From the NCBI RefSeq assembly GCF_028885415.1, contig NZ_CP118527.1, forward strand, positions 1,736,001 through 1,800,000: DNA of 64,000 nucleotides, in the 5' to 3' direction. This document shows, piece by piece, positions 50,246 through 61,713 of this stretch (positions are counted from its first letter, which is position 1; every line of letters begins with the position of its first letter). This DNA is from Streptomyces coeruleorubidus. Lineage in GTDB: Bacteria > Actinomycetota > Actinomycetes > Streptomycetales > Streptomycetaceae. The notes below the pieces were generated by a model that worked only from the letters and a program-made list of their open reading frames with translations, ran no database searches and was not told the DNA's origin. The position numbers were made by a program, and so were the translations under genes.

Positions 50246-50704
50246 GACCCGAGCCTACGAGCGGCGGGGGGATGTCGCCGGTCGGGAGGGCCGAGTGGGG
50301 GTCGCCTGCGACGGCTGGGGGTACGCCTGCGCGGGGGTGGCCGGCTGGGCGGTGCGCCTGCGCGCTGGGCGGGGCGGTGCACCTGCGCGGGTGCGGTGGG
50401 ATTGGGCAGTGCGTCCGCGCGCGGGTGCGGTGGGGGTGCGCGCCTTCGCCTACGGGCCGGGGGTGGGGCGGGGACGCGGGTGCGGCTGCATCCCGGCCGG
50501 AGCTGCGGGCAGTCGTGCCTCCCCCAGTGCCTTAAGGGCCTGGGAGGTGCCCCCAGGGCGGCACGGGTGGGCGATGGGGGTACCCCCTGCTCGAGCGAAG
50601 CCGAGAGCTTGGGGGAGGCACCCCGCTCCGCCGGGCTGCGGACCCATCCGGCCTCAGCAACAACGCCGAGCACCCTCAGCACCGGGCCACCGACCCCCCG
50701 CCGC
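50246..50704. repeat. Gene-free region with direct repeats and a Streptomyces-type palindromic repeat
   Basis: This 459-base stretch has no convincing gene. A 16-bp direct repeat GCGCGGGTGCGGTGGG occurs at 50385-50400 and 50419-50434. Further on is a palindromic element: GGGGGTACCCCC (50576-50587), CTCG and CGAG (50590-50593 and 50602-50605) and GGGGG (50611-50615), with the run TGCTCGAGCGAAGCCGAGAG between. I recall sequences like it at many intergenic sites in Streptomyces genomes. Promoters for the divergent M24 gene were not placed. Confidence 0.65.
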
Positions 50705-51568
50705 CTACCACTGCGGCGGACTCGCGATAGACCTGGCCAGCACATCGTCCAGCACCCGCGCCGTCTCCGGGACATCCAGCTGCGAGTTGTCGATGATCGG
50801 CAGACCGGACCCGTACCACCCGGCCATCCGCCCATGGATACGGGCGACCTCCTCGTCCGTCAGCCGCCGATTGCCCGTGCGCTGCGCGTTGCGTTCCAGG
50901 ACGATGTCCAGTCCGGGAAGGAGGACGACCGGCAGCAGGCCCGGCCCGACGTGCCGCTTCCAGCCGCCGAGGCCGACGACGGGACGGTCAGGAAAGACCG
51001 CGTCGTCGAGGATGCAGGAGATGCCGTTGGCCAGGAAGTTCCGCGCGGCGAAGCCACAGGTGCGGCGGGCGAGGCGGTACTGCGCCTCGGAGTTGTCGTT
51101 CCACCCGGACTGGGGGTCGGCGAAGCCCGAGCGGACCCACTCCCGTACGTCGTCGAGGCTGATGTGCGCCGTGGGGACCCGGCGATGGTCCGCCCAGTAC
51201 TTGGCGACGCTGGTCTTCCCGGCACCCGCGGGCCCGATCAGCAGCACGGCAAGCGTCGTACCGGCCGGGTCGGGGACCGCCGTCGCGTGCGGCGCGCTGG
51301 GCATGGCGACTGGGCCGCCGGGCGGCAGCGGCACATGGCCGGTGGTGTCCGGCACCGGAGGGACGGAGGCCTGTGGCGGGGGCGAGGCCGACCCGGGCGG
51401 GGGCGCGGGATAACCGGGCGCCGGGGGCGGCGGGGGCACTGGCGCGGAGCCCTGGTGCGCACCCGGGTGGTGCGGACCCGGGTGGTGTGCGGCCGGCGAA
51501 GGGCCGACGGCCGGTCCGTGCCCCGGCTGGTGGGGCGGCGGCAGCGGAGAACCCACTGCGTGCTGCAT
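50705..51568 (-). CDS. P-loop ATPase/kinase with Pro/His-rich N-terminus
   Basis: The 287-residue protein has a disordered first 105 residues rich in Pro, His and Gly (for example AAHHPGPHHPGAHQ). An AAA_33/zeta-toxin-like P-loop domain follows: Walker A LLIGPAGAGKTSVAKY, then SLDDVREWVRSGF and a basic lid RNAQRTGNRRLTDEEV. Such domains phosphorylate small molecules or nucleotides. The substrate is unknown, and it is not the shikimate kinase, which is present separately. It follows aroB but is separated by tandem hairpins, so it may have its own promoter. The His-rich tail could bind metal. Confidence 0.75.
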   Translation of the reverse strand: MQHAVGSPLPPPHQPGHGPAVGPSPAAHHPGPHHPGAHQGSAPVPPPPPAPGYPAPPPGSASPPPQASVPPVPDTTGHVPLPPGGPVAMPSAPHATAVPDPAGTTLAVLLIGPAGAGKTSVAKYWADHRRVPTAHISLDDVREWVRSGFADPQSGWNDNSEAQYRLARRTCGFAARNFLANGISCILDDAVFPDRPVVGLGGWKRHVGPGLLPVVLLPGLDIVLERNAQRTGNRRLTDEEVARIHGRMAGWYGSGLPIIDNSQLDVPETARVLDDVLARSIASPPQW

Positions 51569-51607
51569 CCGGTGCCACTCCGTCTCGTACAGGCGATGGG
51601 CGCTGAC

Positions 51608-51680
51608 AGCGGGGGCGAAACCCCGCTGCTACCGAACGGTACCGCCCCCGGCCAGTGTTGTGTGAACGGCCGGGGGCGGT
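51608..51680 (-). terminator. Tandem hairpins after aroB
   Basis: ACCGCCCCCGGCC and GGCCGGGGGCGGT (51641-51653 and 51668-51680) form a 13-bp stem with a 14-nt loop. A second 7-bp stem, AGCGGGG / CCCCGCT with a 6-nt loop, lies at 51608-51627. They end the aroC-aroK-aroB transcript. Confidence 0.75.
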
Positions 51681-51733
51681 CCGAAGTGCCCGGCCCCGTA
51701 AGGCGATTCCGGGCGGAAGGCGCGCCTGGGGAC

Positions 51734-53330
<1,597 letters not shown>

Positions 53331-53334
<4 letters not shown>

Positions 53335-54515
53335 CGGATGGCCAGGTTGTCGAGGTAGGACCGGACGTTGCGGCGGGTCTCGGCCACGTTGTCGCCGCCG
53401 AACTTCTCCGCGACCGCGTCCGCGAGGACGAGGGCGACCATCGCCTCGGCGACGATGCCGGCGGCCGGCACCGCGCACACGTCGGAACGCTGGTGGTGGG
53501 CGGCAGTGGCCTCGCCGGTGACGACGTCCACCGTCTTCAGCGCCCGCGGCACGGTCGCGATCGGCTTCATCGCCGCCCGCACGCGCAGCAGCTCACCCGT
53601 GGACAGCCCGCCCTCGGTACCGCCGGAGCGGCCGGTGGTCCGCTTGATGCCCTCGTCGGTCGCGACGATCTCGTCGTGCGCCTTGGAGCCGGGGACGCGT
53701 GCCAGGTCGAAGCCGTCGCCGACCTCGACTCCCTTGATCGCCTGGATGCCCATCAGGGCGGCGGCCAGGCGGGCGTCCAGGCGGCGGTCCCAGTGCACGT
53801 GCGAACCGAGGCCGACCGGCACCTCGTACGCCAGCACCTCGACCACGCCGCCGAGGGTGTCGCCGTCCTTGTGGGCCTGGTCGATCTCGGCGACCATCGC
53901 CTTCGACGCGTCGGCGTCCAGGCAGCGCACCGGGTCCGCGTCCAGCTTCTCCACGTCCGCGGGCGTCGGGTACACGCCGTACGGCGCCTTCGCTCCCGCG
54001 AGCTCCACCACGTGAGAGACGATCTCGATGCCCGCCGTCTCCTTCAGGTACGACCGGGCCACCGCTCCGAGGGCCACCCGGGCCGCGGTCTCCCGCGCGG
54101 AGGCGCGCTCCAGGATCGGACGGGCCTCGTCGAAGCCGTACTTCTGCATACCCGCGAGGTCGGCGTGGCCGGGGCGGGGCCGGGTCAGCGGCGCGTTGCG
54201 GGCGAGGCCGTCGAGGATCTCCGGGTCGACCGGGTCGGCCGCCATGACCTGTTCCCACTTGGGCCACTCGGTGTTGCCCACCATGATCGCGACCGGGGAG
54301 CCGAGGCTGAGGCCGTGCCGGACGCCACCGAGGAAGGTGATCTCGTCCTGCTCGAACTTCATCCGGGCACCGCGCCCATAGCCCAGGCGACGCCTCGCGA
54401 GATGGTCCGCCACCATCTCCGTGGTGATCGGCACGCCGGCGGGAAGACCCTCCAGCGTCGCGACGAGTGCGGGACCGTGGGATTCCCCCGCGGTCAGCCA
54501 GCGCAACCTGCTCAA
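53331..54515 (-). CDS. aroC: Chorismate synthase (TTG start)
   Basis: AroC forms chorismate from EPSP with reduced FMN. The 394-residue protein has the three family signatures: [18 protein letters not shown] near the start, the [14 protein letters not shown] region and the late [20 protein letters not shown]. The family start corresponds to [13 protein letters not shown], which here begins with TTG at 54515. A GAGGAG stands 6 nt upstream, so the rare start is well supported. Confidence 0.96.
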
Positions 54516-54785
54516 CGGTGCTCCTCAGTGTTCGCGGCCTGCTTACTGCCCAGCGTACGCACCTCATCGCGTACGGCTACGGCCCGACCGGGTGCGCGGC
54601 CCGTCCGGCACCACCGATCCTCCCATGCCACGGGGACGACTCCGATCCGAGTCCGGCTGACGGACGCCGTGAACGGCGGGCTCGATGGACACCGACCGCC
54701 GCACCGCCGAACACAAGCCGAGCCCGCGCCAGAAATCGCCGTCCCCAGGCCGGAAATCAGCTGTCGGAGGGAACCGCCGCCTCAT

Positions 54786-54999
54786 ACCGGCCAGGCGGCG
54801 AGCAACCCCGTCAGCGTGGGCATCCGCGCCCAGGGCGGCACCTGGACCGAGGATTCGGGCAACTGCAACTCCTGCGCCGGCCCCCGTGCGCGTGAAGGCC
54901 GCGGGCAAGTGCGTCCAGTACTCCGGCTCGACCCGCTGGTGGAGCTCCTTGTCGCCGTACACCGACGAGTCCACGAGCCCGCTGGGCTGGTGCGGCTGA
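54786..54999 (+). pseudogene. Decayed fragment of a secreted Cys-containing protein
   Basis: In the 488-base gap between aroC and aroE the plus strand encodes GGTWTEDSGNCNSCAGP in one frame and then VRVKAAGKCVQYSGSTRW, ending SPLGWCG and a stop at 54997-54999, in another. Deleting one C from the CCCCC run near 54880 joins them. The spaced cysteines and C-terminal WCG look like a small exported streptomycete protein. No signal peptide, start or Shine-Dalgarno is seen upstream, so the 5' part is lost. The rest of the gap shows nothing I can name. Confidence 0.5.
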
Positions 55000-55003
55000 C
55001 ACG

Positions 55004-55819
55004 TCAGCCCCGCTGAGCGGCCTCCCGCATCGCGGCGAGCGGCGACCGTGAGTCGCCGGTGAACTGCCGGAACTGGAACACCGCCTGGTGGACCAGCAGG
55101 TCGAGGCCGCTCAGCACCTGTCCACCCCGCTCCTCCCACGCCGCGGCGAGGGGCGTGGGCCAGGGCTCGTAGAGCACGTCGAACAGGGTGCCCACGCGCT
55201 CGGGCACCTGCTCGGCCAGCGCGTCCGTGCCCCCTGCGGGGGTCGTGGAGATGACCAGGGGCGCCTCGAAGGCGCGGGCGGCGTCGGCCCAGTCGGCGGG
55301 CCGGACCCGGACGCCGAGCCGCTCGCCCCACTGGCGCATCTCCGCCGCGCGCCGTTCGCTGCGCACATACACGGCGACCTCGCCCGTGCAGATCCGGGCC
55401 AGCGCCGCGAGAGCCGAGGACGCGGTGGCCCCGGCGCCCAGGATCGCCGCGCTCTCCGTCTTCTCCACACCACGTTCGTGCAGCGCAGCCACCAGGCCGG
55501 GGATGTCGGTGTTGTCGCCGACCCGGCGTCCGTCCGGCCGGAACACCACGGTGTTGACCGCCTCCACCGAGGCGGCCGTGTCGGTGATCTCGTCGAGCAG
55601 CGGGATCACCGCCCGCTTCAGCGGCATGGTCAGCGACAGCCCGGCCCACTCCGGACCGAGCCCCTCGAGGAACCCGGGCAGCGCGTCCTCGTCGATCTCG
55701 AACCGGTCGTAGGACCAGTCGGTAAGTCCCAGCGCCCGGTACGCCGCGTTGTGCAGCCGCGGCGACAGTGAGTGAGCGATCGGGGAGCCGAGAACGGCGG
55801 CTCGGCGGGGTGCGGCCAT
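55004..55819 (-). CDS. aroE: Shikimate dehydrogenase
   Basis: AroE reduces 3-dehydroshikimate with NADPH. The 271-residue protein has the substrate site AAVLGSPIAHSLSPRLHNAA, the catalytic Lys in SLTMPLKRAVIPLLDE, the Asn/Asp positions in AVNTVVFRPDGRRVGDNTDI and the Rossmann motif ILGAGATASSALAAL. The ATG at 55819 is 9 nt after the mltG stop. It is separated from aroCKB by the decayed fragment. Confidence 0.95.
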   Translation of the reverse strand: MAAPRRAAVLGSPIAHSLSPRLHNAAYRALGLTDWSYDRFEIDEDALPGFLEGLGPEWAGLSLTMPLKRAVIPLLDEITDTAASVEAVNTVVFRPDGRRVGDNTDIPGLVAALHERGVEKTESAAILGAGATASSALAALARICTGEVAVYVRSERRAAEMRQWGERLGVRVRPADWADAARAFEAPLVISTTPAGGTDALAEQVPERVGTLFDVLYEPWPTPLAAAWEERGGQVLSGLDLLVHQAVFQFRQFTGDSRSPLAAMREAAQRG

Positions 55820-55828
55820 CAGGTTTCC

Positions 55829-57616
55829 TCAGTTGTTCCGCGACGCGTTGAACTTGTCGACCAGCTTCTGGTGCTCTGCGTTGGTCTTCGTGAATTCGCT
55901 GGTCTTGCCGTCCAGCGAGATGAAGTAGTACCAGCCGTCCTTGGTCGGGTTGAGGGCGCCCTTGAGCGCCGCCTCGCCCGGGTTGTCGATCGGTCCGGGC
56001 GGCAGGCCCTTGTGGAAGTACGTGTTGTACGGGTTGTCGTAGTTCCGCAGCTCGCTCAGACTCAGGTCGATCTTGCTCTGGTTCTTGATGTAGTTGTAGG
56101 TGGAGTCGAACTCCAGCATGCCGTTGGTCTGCGGGTTCCCCGGCTTCATGCGGTTGTAGACGACCTCGGCCATCTTGCGGAAGTCGTCGTGGCTCGTGCC
56201 CTCCGCCTGGGCCAGGCTCGCGACGGTGATCAGCTGCCAGGGGTCTTCGAGTCCGAGGCTCCGGGCCTTCTTCTCCACGCCGAGCTTCTCGTACGTCTGG
56301 GTGGCCCGGGTCACCATGTCTTTCAGCACGTCCTCGGGCTTCTCGCCCTTGGCGATGCCATAGCTGGAGGGGTAGAGGAACCCTTCCAGCGGGTCCTTGA
56401 CGTTCTCGTGGCCGAGCGCCCAGTCGGGCAGGCCGAGCTTCTTCCAGTCCTTCTTGGCGACCTCGGCGGTGGTGCCGTCCTTGACCTCGAGCCGCTTGTC
56501 GATGAGCCGGTAGATGTCGGCGTTGCGCTTGCCCTCGGCGATGATCAGGTTGTCGCGGCTCTCCGGGCTGAGCATCAGTTCGACCGCGCTGTCGGCCGAC
56601 ATTTGCTTTTGCAGCGTGTACACGCCGTCCTGGATGGTCTTGCCCTGCGGATTGCTCTCCTGGGCAGCGACGAACGCGTCGACGCTCTTGACGACCCCTG
56701 CGTCCTTCAGCACCTGGCCGATCTTGTAGCCGAGCGCTCCCTCGGGGATCTCGACGGACACCTCCTGCCCGTTGCCGTCACCCGCGTAGTCCGGCGCGTC
56801 GCCGAAACGATCCTGGTAGAACTGGTAGCCGAAGTAGCTGATGCCCGCCAGGCCGCCGCCGAGGACCAGGACGACCACCAGGCAGGCCGTTCCGTTGCGG
56901 CGCTTCTTGGGCTTGTCGCCGCGTCCCCGCTGGTCGTCGCGTCGGCGGCGGTCCCCCGGCTCGTCGCCGTCGTCATCGTCGTCACCGCCCGCGAAGAAGG
57001 CGTGTTCGCCCTGGTCGGGGCCGGGGTCCCAGTCGGTCTCCGGCTCCTGCTCGGCCCGGCGCCGCCCGGGCGGCTCCGGTGGCGGATAGGCCTCGGGCGT
57101 GCCGTAGTGGTCGGACTGACCCTGGCCGTAGGCACCGGTTTGCTGACCGTACGGGTCGGCCGGGTCGCCGGGGTACGCGACCTGCTGGTGCGGGCCGGCG
57201 GCCCAGCCGCCGTTGTCGTACTGCTGCTGGTGGTACCCCTGGTCCTGCTGATACCCCTGATCCTGACCCTGGTACCCCTGCCCCTGCTGGTGTCCCTGGT
57301 CCTGCTGGTACCCCTGGCCTTGCTGGTGTCCCTGGTTCCCCTGCTCCGGGTACTGCTGCTGCCCATGGGCCTGTGCCGCGTACTGCTGCTGGTCGTACTG
57401 GTACTGCTGCTGCGCCTGACCGTACCCGGCCTGCTCACCGGTGCCCCAGTCGCCGTACTGCGACTGCTGCGGCTGCTCTGGATAGTGCTGCGGCTGACCG
57501 CCGTAGGGGGACTGCTGACCCTGCTGGGCCTGCTCTCCTCCCCATCCGCCGTCCCCGTACAACGGGTCCTCCGGATGCCACGGTTCGGAGCCTTGGCCCC
57601 GGCCATACTCAGTCAT
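55829..57616 (-). CDS. mltG: Endolytic murein transglycosylase MltG with long Q/G/Y-rich N-terminus
   Basis: MltG cuts nascent peptidoglycan and may set glycan strand length. The 595-residue protein has a cytoplasmic low-complexity region (1-240) rich in Gln, Gly and Tyr, with near-repeats such as GHQQGQGYQQDQ at 95-130. A basic stretch and one TM at about 243-265 follow, then a LysM-like part and the YceG catalytic domain. The catalytic Glu is in VASLAQAEGTSHDDFRKMAE. E. coli MltG has only a few residues before its TM. It lies between ruvX and aroE on the same strand. Confidence 0.92.
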   Translation of the reverse strand: MTEYGRGQGSEPWHPEDPLYGDGGWGGEQAQQGQQSPYGGQPQHYPEQPQQSQYGDWGTGEQAGYGQAQQQYQYDQQQYAAQAHGQQQYPEQGNQGHQQGQGYQQDQGHQQGQGYQGQDQGYQQDQGYHQQQYDNGGWAAGPHQQVAYPGDPADPYGQQTGAYGQGQSDHYGTPEAYPPPEPPGRRRAEQEPETDWDPGPDQGEHAFFAGGDDDDDGDEPGDRRRRDDQRGRGDKPKKRRNGTACLVVVLVLGGGLAGISYFGYQFYQDRFGDAPDYAGDGNGQEVSVEIPEGALGYKIGQVLKDAGVVKSVDAFVAAQESNPQGKTIQDGVYTLQKQMSADSAVELMLSPESRDNLIIAEGKRNADIYRLIDKRLEVKDGTTAEVAKKDWKKLGLPDWALGHENVKDPLEGFLYPSSYGIAKGEKPEDVLKDMVTRATQTYEKLGVEKKARSLGLEDPWQLITVASLAQAEGTSHDDFRKMAEVVYNRMKPGNPQTNGMLEFDSTYNYIKNQSKIDLSLSELRNYDNPYNTYFHKGLPPGPIDNPGEAALKGALNPTKDGWYYFISLDGKTSEFTKTNAEHQKLVDKFNASRNN

Positions 57617-57738
57617 CGATCCCCTAGAGCCGCGAGGCGGCGGTCACGCGGCTTCCGGCTCGGCTCCCGTCCCGCCTCTTGCTGTGCGGTGGCTGTTCGA
57701 ATGCCCGCCGCATCGCGCGGAACGTTACCGTATCGCGA

Positions 57739-58203
57739 TCAGATGACCACTTCGACGCCTTCGCCGGGTGCTTTACCTGACACCCGTTCGGATTCCAGCG
57801 CCTGTTGCAGGATGACCACCGCTGCCGCCTGGTCGATGACGGACCTTCCCTTCTTGGACTTCACGCCCGAAGCGCGCAGTCCCTGGCTGGCCGTCACCGT
57901 CGTCATGCGTTCGTCCACGAGTCTCACCGGCACCGGGGAGATCATGCGCGCCAGTTCCTGGGCGAAGCCGCGCACCTTGACCGCAGCCGGGCCCTCGCCG
58001 CCCTTGAGGGAACGCGGGAGACCGACCACGACCTCGAGGGGCTCGTACTCCTCGACGAGCTGCTTCAACCGCCGCTGAGCCGCGGGGATGTCACGCCCCG
58101 GGACCGTCTCCACCGGGGTGGCGAGGATCCCGTCGGGGTCGCACGAGGCGACCCCGATGCGGGCGTCCCCGACGTCGATCGCGAGTCGACGTCCTCTGCG
58201 CAT
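57739..58203 (-). CDS. ruvX: Holliday junction resolvase-like RuvX (YqgF)
   Basis: RuvX is an RNase H-fold nuclease implicated in 16S rRNA 5' processing and recombination. The 154-residue protein has the active-site strands RLAIDVGDARIGVASCDPDG, LEVVVGLPRSLKGGEGPAA and VRLVDERMTTVTASQ, with a late Asp in SVIDQAAAVVILQ. The ATG at 58203 (MRRGRRLAID) is preferred over a longer frame that extends into alaS. It follows alaS by 16 nt and precedes mltG by 122 nt, the conserved alaS-ruvX-mltG order. Confidence 0.94.
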   Translation of the reverse strand: MRRGRRLAIDVGDARIGVASCDPDGILATPVETVPGRDIPAAQRRLKQLVEEYEPLEVVVGLPRSLKGGEGPAAVKVRGFAQELARMISPVPVRLVDERMTTVTASQGLRASGVKSKKGRSVIDQAAAVVILQQALESERVSGKAPGEGVEVVI

Positions 58204-58219
58204 CTTCCAGACCCGTTTC

Positions 58220-60892
58220 TTACTTGGCCGTCTCGGCGACCAGGCGCTCGACGGCGTCCACGGCGTCGCCGATCGCGGCCGGGTTCTGGCCGCCGCCCTG
58301 GGCGACGTCCGGCTTGCCGCCACCGCCGCCGCCGAGGGTCTTGGCGGCCGTACGGACCAGGTCGCCGGCCTTCAGGCCACGCTCGCGGGCGGCCTCGTTG
58401 GTGGCGATGACCGTCAGCGGCTTGCCGTTCGCCACCGTGAAGAGGGCGACCACGGCGGCCCGTCCGCCCTGGATGCGTCCGCGCACGTCGAGCACGAGCT
58501 TGCGCAGGTCGTCGGCGGTCGTGCCGTCCGGGACCTGACCGGTCACGACAGCAACGCCACGGACGTCCTTGGCGGACTCGGCGAGACCGGCGGCGGCCTG
58601 GAGGACCTTCTCGGCGCGGAACTTCTCGATCTCCTTCTCGGCGTCCTTCAGCTTACCGAGCATGGCGGAGACCTTCTCCGGGAGCTCCTCCGGGCGGCCC
58701 TTGATCAGCTCCTGGAGCTGGGCGACGACCGTGTGCTCCCGGGCAAGGAAGTTGTAGGCGTCGACACCGACCAGGGCCTCGATCCGGCGGACACCCGAGC
58801 CGATCGACGACTCGCCGAGCAGCTTCACCAGGCCCAGCTGGGCGGTGTTGTGCACGTGCGTGCCGCCGCACAGCTCCTTGGAGAAGTCGCCGATGGTCAC
58901 GACGCGCACGCGCTCGCCGTACTTCTCGCCGAACTCGGCGATGGCGCCCTGCTTCTTGGCCTCGTCGATGCCCATGACGTCGGCGCGGACGTCCAGGTCA
59001 CGGGCGAGCACCTCGTTGATCTTCTGCTCGACGTCGGTCATCACGGCCGTCGGAACGGCCGAGGGGGAACCGAAGTCGAAGCGGAAGCGGCCGGGCTGGT
59101 TCTCGGAACCGGCCTGGGCGGCCGTCGGGCCGAGGGCGTCGCGCAGGGCCTGGTGGGTCAGGTGCGTGGCCGAGTGGGCACGGGCGATGGCCTTGCGGCG
59201 GCGGTCGTCGATGGCGGAGTGGGCCTTGGCGCCGACGGTGACCTCGCCGACCTGGACGACGCCCTTGTGCACGTAGACACCCGGGACCGGCTTCTGGCAG
59301 TCGCGGACCTCGATGACGGCGCCGGAATCGACCTTGATCTTGCCGGTGTCGCCGATCTGGCCACCGCCCTCGGCGTAGAAGGGCGTGCGGTCGAGGACGA
59401 TCTCGACCTCGTCGCCCTCCGTGGCGGCCGGGGAGGAGACGCCGTCGACCAGGATGCCGACGATCGTGGACTCGCCCTCGGTGTCGGTGTAGCCGATGAA
59501 GTCGGTGGCGCCGGCCCGGTCGGCGATCTCGCGGTAGGCGCCGAGGTCGGCGTGGCCGGTCTTCTTGGACTGGGCGTCGGCCTTGGCGCGCTCCCGCTGC
59601 TCCTTCATCAGGCGGCGGAAGCCGTCCTCGTCCACGGACAGCCCCTGCTCGGCGGCCATCTCCAGGGTGAGGTCGATCGGGAAGCCCCAGGTGTCGTGGA
59701 GCAGGAAGGCCTTGTCGCCGGGCAGCACGGTGGAGCCGGCGGCCTTGGTGTCGCTGACGGCCGTGTCGAGGATGTTGGTGCCGGCCTTCAGCGTCTTGAG
59801 GAAGGCGTTCTCCTCGGCGAGGGCGACCTTCTCGATGCGCTCGCGGTCGGTGATGAGCTCGGGGTACTGCTGGCCCATCATGCCGATGACGACGTCGATC
59901 AGGTCCTTGACGACCGGGCCGGTGGCGCCGAGCAGGCGCATGTTGCGGATGGCGCGGCGCATGATGCGGCGCAGCACGTAGCCGCGGCCCTCGTTGCCCG
60001 GGGTGACGCCGTCGCCGATGAGCATGGTGGCGGTGCGCATGTGGTCGGTGACCACGCGCAGGGACACGTCCGAGGCGTGGGCGTCGCCGTAGCGGACGCC
60101 GGTCAGCTCGGTGGCCTTGTCGATGACGGCCATCGAGGTGTCGATCTCGTACATGTTCTGCACGCCCTGCAGAATCATGGCGAGACGCTCCAGGCCGAGG
60201 CCGGTGTCGATGTTCTTGCTGGGCAGGTCGCCGAGGATCTCGAAGTTGTCCTTGCCGGTGCCCTCGCCCCGCTCGTACTGCATGAAGACGAGGTTCCAGA
60301 TCTCCACGTACCGCTCGTCGTTGACGGCGGGGCCGCCCTCGGCGCCGAACTCGGGGCCGCGGTCGTAGTTGATCTCGGAGCAGGGGCCGCACGGGCCGGG
60401 GACGCCCATGGACCAGTAGTTGTCCTTCATGCCGAGGCGCTGGATGCGCTCCTTCGGCACGCCGACGACCTCGTGCCAGATGCGCTCGGCCTCGTCGTCG
60501 TCCTTGTAGACGGTGATCCACAGGCGCTCGGGGTCGAGGCCGTAACCGCCCTTGTCCTGGGGGCTGGTGAGCAGCTCCCAGGCGAGCTTGATGGCGCCTT
60601 CCTTGAAGTAGTCGCCGAAGGAGAAGTTGCCGCACATCTGGAAGAACGTGCCGTGGCGCGTGGTCTTGCCGACCTCTTCGATGTCGGGCGTGCGGACGCA
60701 CTTCTGCACGCTCGTGGCGCGGGAGAAGGGCGGCTTGACCTCACCCAGGAAGTAGGGCTTGAAGGGCACCATGCCGGCCGGGACGAGGAGCAGAGTCGGG
60801 TCGTCCGCGATGAGCGACGCCGAAGGGACGACGGTGTGACCGCGCTCCTCGAAGAAGCTCAACCAGCGGCGGCGGATCTCAGCCGACTCCAT
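58220..60892 (-). CDS. alaS: Alanyl-tRNA synthetase
   Basis: AlaS charges tRNA-Ala. The 890-residue protein has the class II core ([60 protein letters not shown]), the editing-domain zinc motif [18 protein letters not shown] and [13 protein letters not shown], and the C-terminal C-Ala glycine-rich end. The ATG at 60892 overlaps the stop of the DUF6167 gene by one base (TGATG). ruvX and mltG follow. Confidence 0.97.
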   Translation of the reverse strand: MESAEIRRRWLSFFEERGHTVVPSASLIADDPTLLLVPAGMVPFKPYFLGEVKPPFSRATSVQKCVRTPDIEEVGKTTRHGTFFQMCGNFSFGDYFKEGAIKLAWELLTSPQDKGGYGLDPERLWITVYKDDDEAERIWHEVVGVPKERIQRLGMKDNYWSMGVPGPCGPCSEINYDRGPEFGAEGGPAVNDERYVEIWNLVFMQYERGEGTGKDNFEILGDLPSKNIDTGLGLERLAMILQGVQNMYEIDTSMAVIDKATELTGVRYGDAHASDVSLRVVTDHMRTATMLIGDGVTPGNEGRGYVLRRIMRRAIRNMRLLGATGPVVKDLIDVVIGMMGQQYPELITDRERIEKVALAEENAFLKTLKAGTNILDTAVSDTKAAGSTVLPGDKAFLLHDTWGFPIDLTLEMAAEQGLSVDEDGFRRLMKEQRERAKADAQSKKTGHADLGAYREIADRAGATDFIGYTDTEGESTIVGILVDGVSSPAATEGDEVEIVLDRTPFYAEGGGQIGDTGKIKVDSGAVIEVRDCQKPVPGVYVHKGVVQVGEVTVGAKAHSAIDDRRRKAIARAHSATHLTHQALRDALGPTAAQAGSENQPGRFRFDFGSPSAVPTAVMTDVEQKINEVLARDLDVRADVMGIDEAKKQGAIAEFGEKYGERVRVVTIGDFSKELCGGTHVHNTAQLGLVKLLGESSIGSGVRRIEALVGVDAYNFLAREHTVVAQLQELIKGRPEELPEKVSAMLGKLKDAEKEIEKFRAEKVLQAAAGLAESAKDVRGVAVVTGQVPDGTTADDLRKLVLDVRGRIQGGRAAVVALFTVANGKPLTVIATNEAARERGLKAGDLVRTAAKTLGGGGGGKPDVAQGGGQNPAAIGDAVDAVERLVAETAK

Positions 60893-61263
60893 CAGTGGTC
60901 CTCATTCCGGTTGTACGAATTCTTCTTGTACGTGTACGACGTGGTGTCGATGACGTACGACTTTGGCTCTGTGCGGTTCTCGATGGCGGCGTGCCGCCTG
61001 GGTGCGGGGAGTTCGGGGTCGACGGGGGCGTTGAGCCCGAGCGCGTCGCCCAGTTCGGCCTCCCGGTGGGCCATGTTGTCGCGGACGTCGAGCGCGAAGT
61101 CGACCGCGCGGTCCTTGAGCCGGTGGCCGGCCTCGATCGCCTTGTTGCCCGCGGTTCTGGCGAGGCTCTCGGGCGTCAGCTGCTTCAGCTTCCGGTTGAC
61201 CTTGGTGGTGGCCCACACTCCGGCGGCGACGCCGGTGGTGAACCAGAACGTACGGCGGAACAT
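60892..61263 (-). CDS. DUF6167-type small membrane-associated protein
   Basis: The 123-residue protein has a short N-terminal hydrophobic stretch ([20 protein letters not shown]), then amphipathic helices ([20 protein letters not shown]) and a polar C-terminal tail. It matches my recollection of the actinobacterial DUF6167 family; no activity is known. It is coupled to alaS by a one-base stop-start overlap and follows the DUF948 protein by 9 nt, so it lies in a conserved membrane-protein pair ahead of alaS. Confidence 0.75.
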   Translation of the reverse strand: MFRRTFWFTTGVAAGVWATTKVNRKLKQLTPESLARTAGNKAIEAGHRLKDRAVDFALDVRDNMAHREAELGDALGLNAPVDPELPAPRRHAAIENRTEPKSYVIDTTSYTYKKNSYNRNEDH

Positions 61264-61272
61264 CGCTGGCTC

Positions 61273-61713
61273 TCAGTCCCTCTTCCCTCGGGCGCTGCGC
61301 CGAGAGACCGTGCGGCCCACGATCACGGTGCGCCTCGACGCCTTGCCGGGCACGTCCTCCTTGCGGCCGCCGAGGGCCCGGCGCACGCCGTAGCCGAAGG
61401 CGGCGACCTTGACCAGGGGGCCGCCGAAGGTGGAGGCGACGGTGGTCGACAGCGCGGAGGCGTTCGACGTGACCTCCTGGACGTCGGAGGCGATCGAGTC
61501 GACGCGGTCGATCTGGGTCTGCGCGGAGCGCACCGCCGCGGAGGCGTCGGCCAGCAGCGGGACGGCCTGATCGGTCACATCCGCCACGAGCTTGGTGGTC
61601 GCCTTGAGCGTCTGGGCCAGCCTCGCCAGCGCGACGGCGAGGAAGGAGACCAGGATCGCCCAGAAGACAGCCACCAGGATTCCGGCCACCTCTCCACCGG
61701 ACACTGTGTGCAC
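61273..61713 (-). CDS. DUF948-type membrane protein
   Basis: The 146-residue protein has an N-terminal TM (GILVAVFWAILVSFLAVALA) followed by a coiled-coil-like helix (DVTDQAVPLLADASAAVRSA) and a basic tail (SRRTVIVGRTVSRRSARGKR). This is the DUF948 layout, a family with general stress or cell-envelope links and no defined activity. The GTG at 61713 is used; a second GTG three codons later is possible. It leads the DUF948-DUF6167-alaS-ruvX-mltG string. Confidence 0.78.
   Translation of the reverse strand: MHTVSGGEVAGILVAVFWAILVSFLAVALARLAQTLKATTKLVADVTDQAVPLLADASAAVRSAQTQIDRVDSIASDVQEVTSNASALSTTVASTFGGPLVKVAAFGYGVRRALGGRKEDVPGKASRRTVIVGRTVSRRSARGKRD

Noticed and set aside
58088..61393. A 1101-codon open frame on the plus strand opposite alaS
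   Set aside because: It is antisense to a certain gene, has a low-complexity composition and no recognisable motif.
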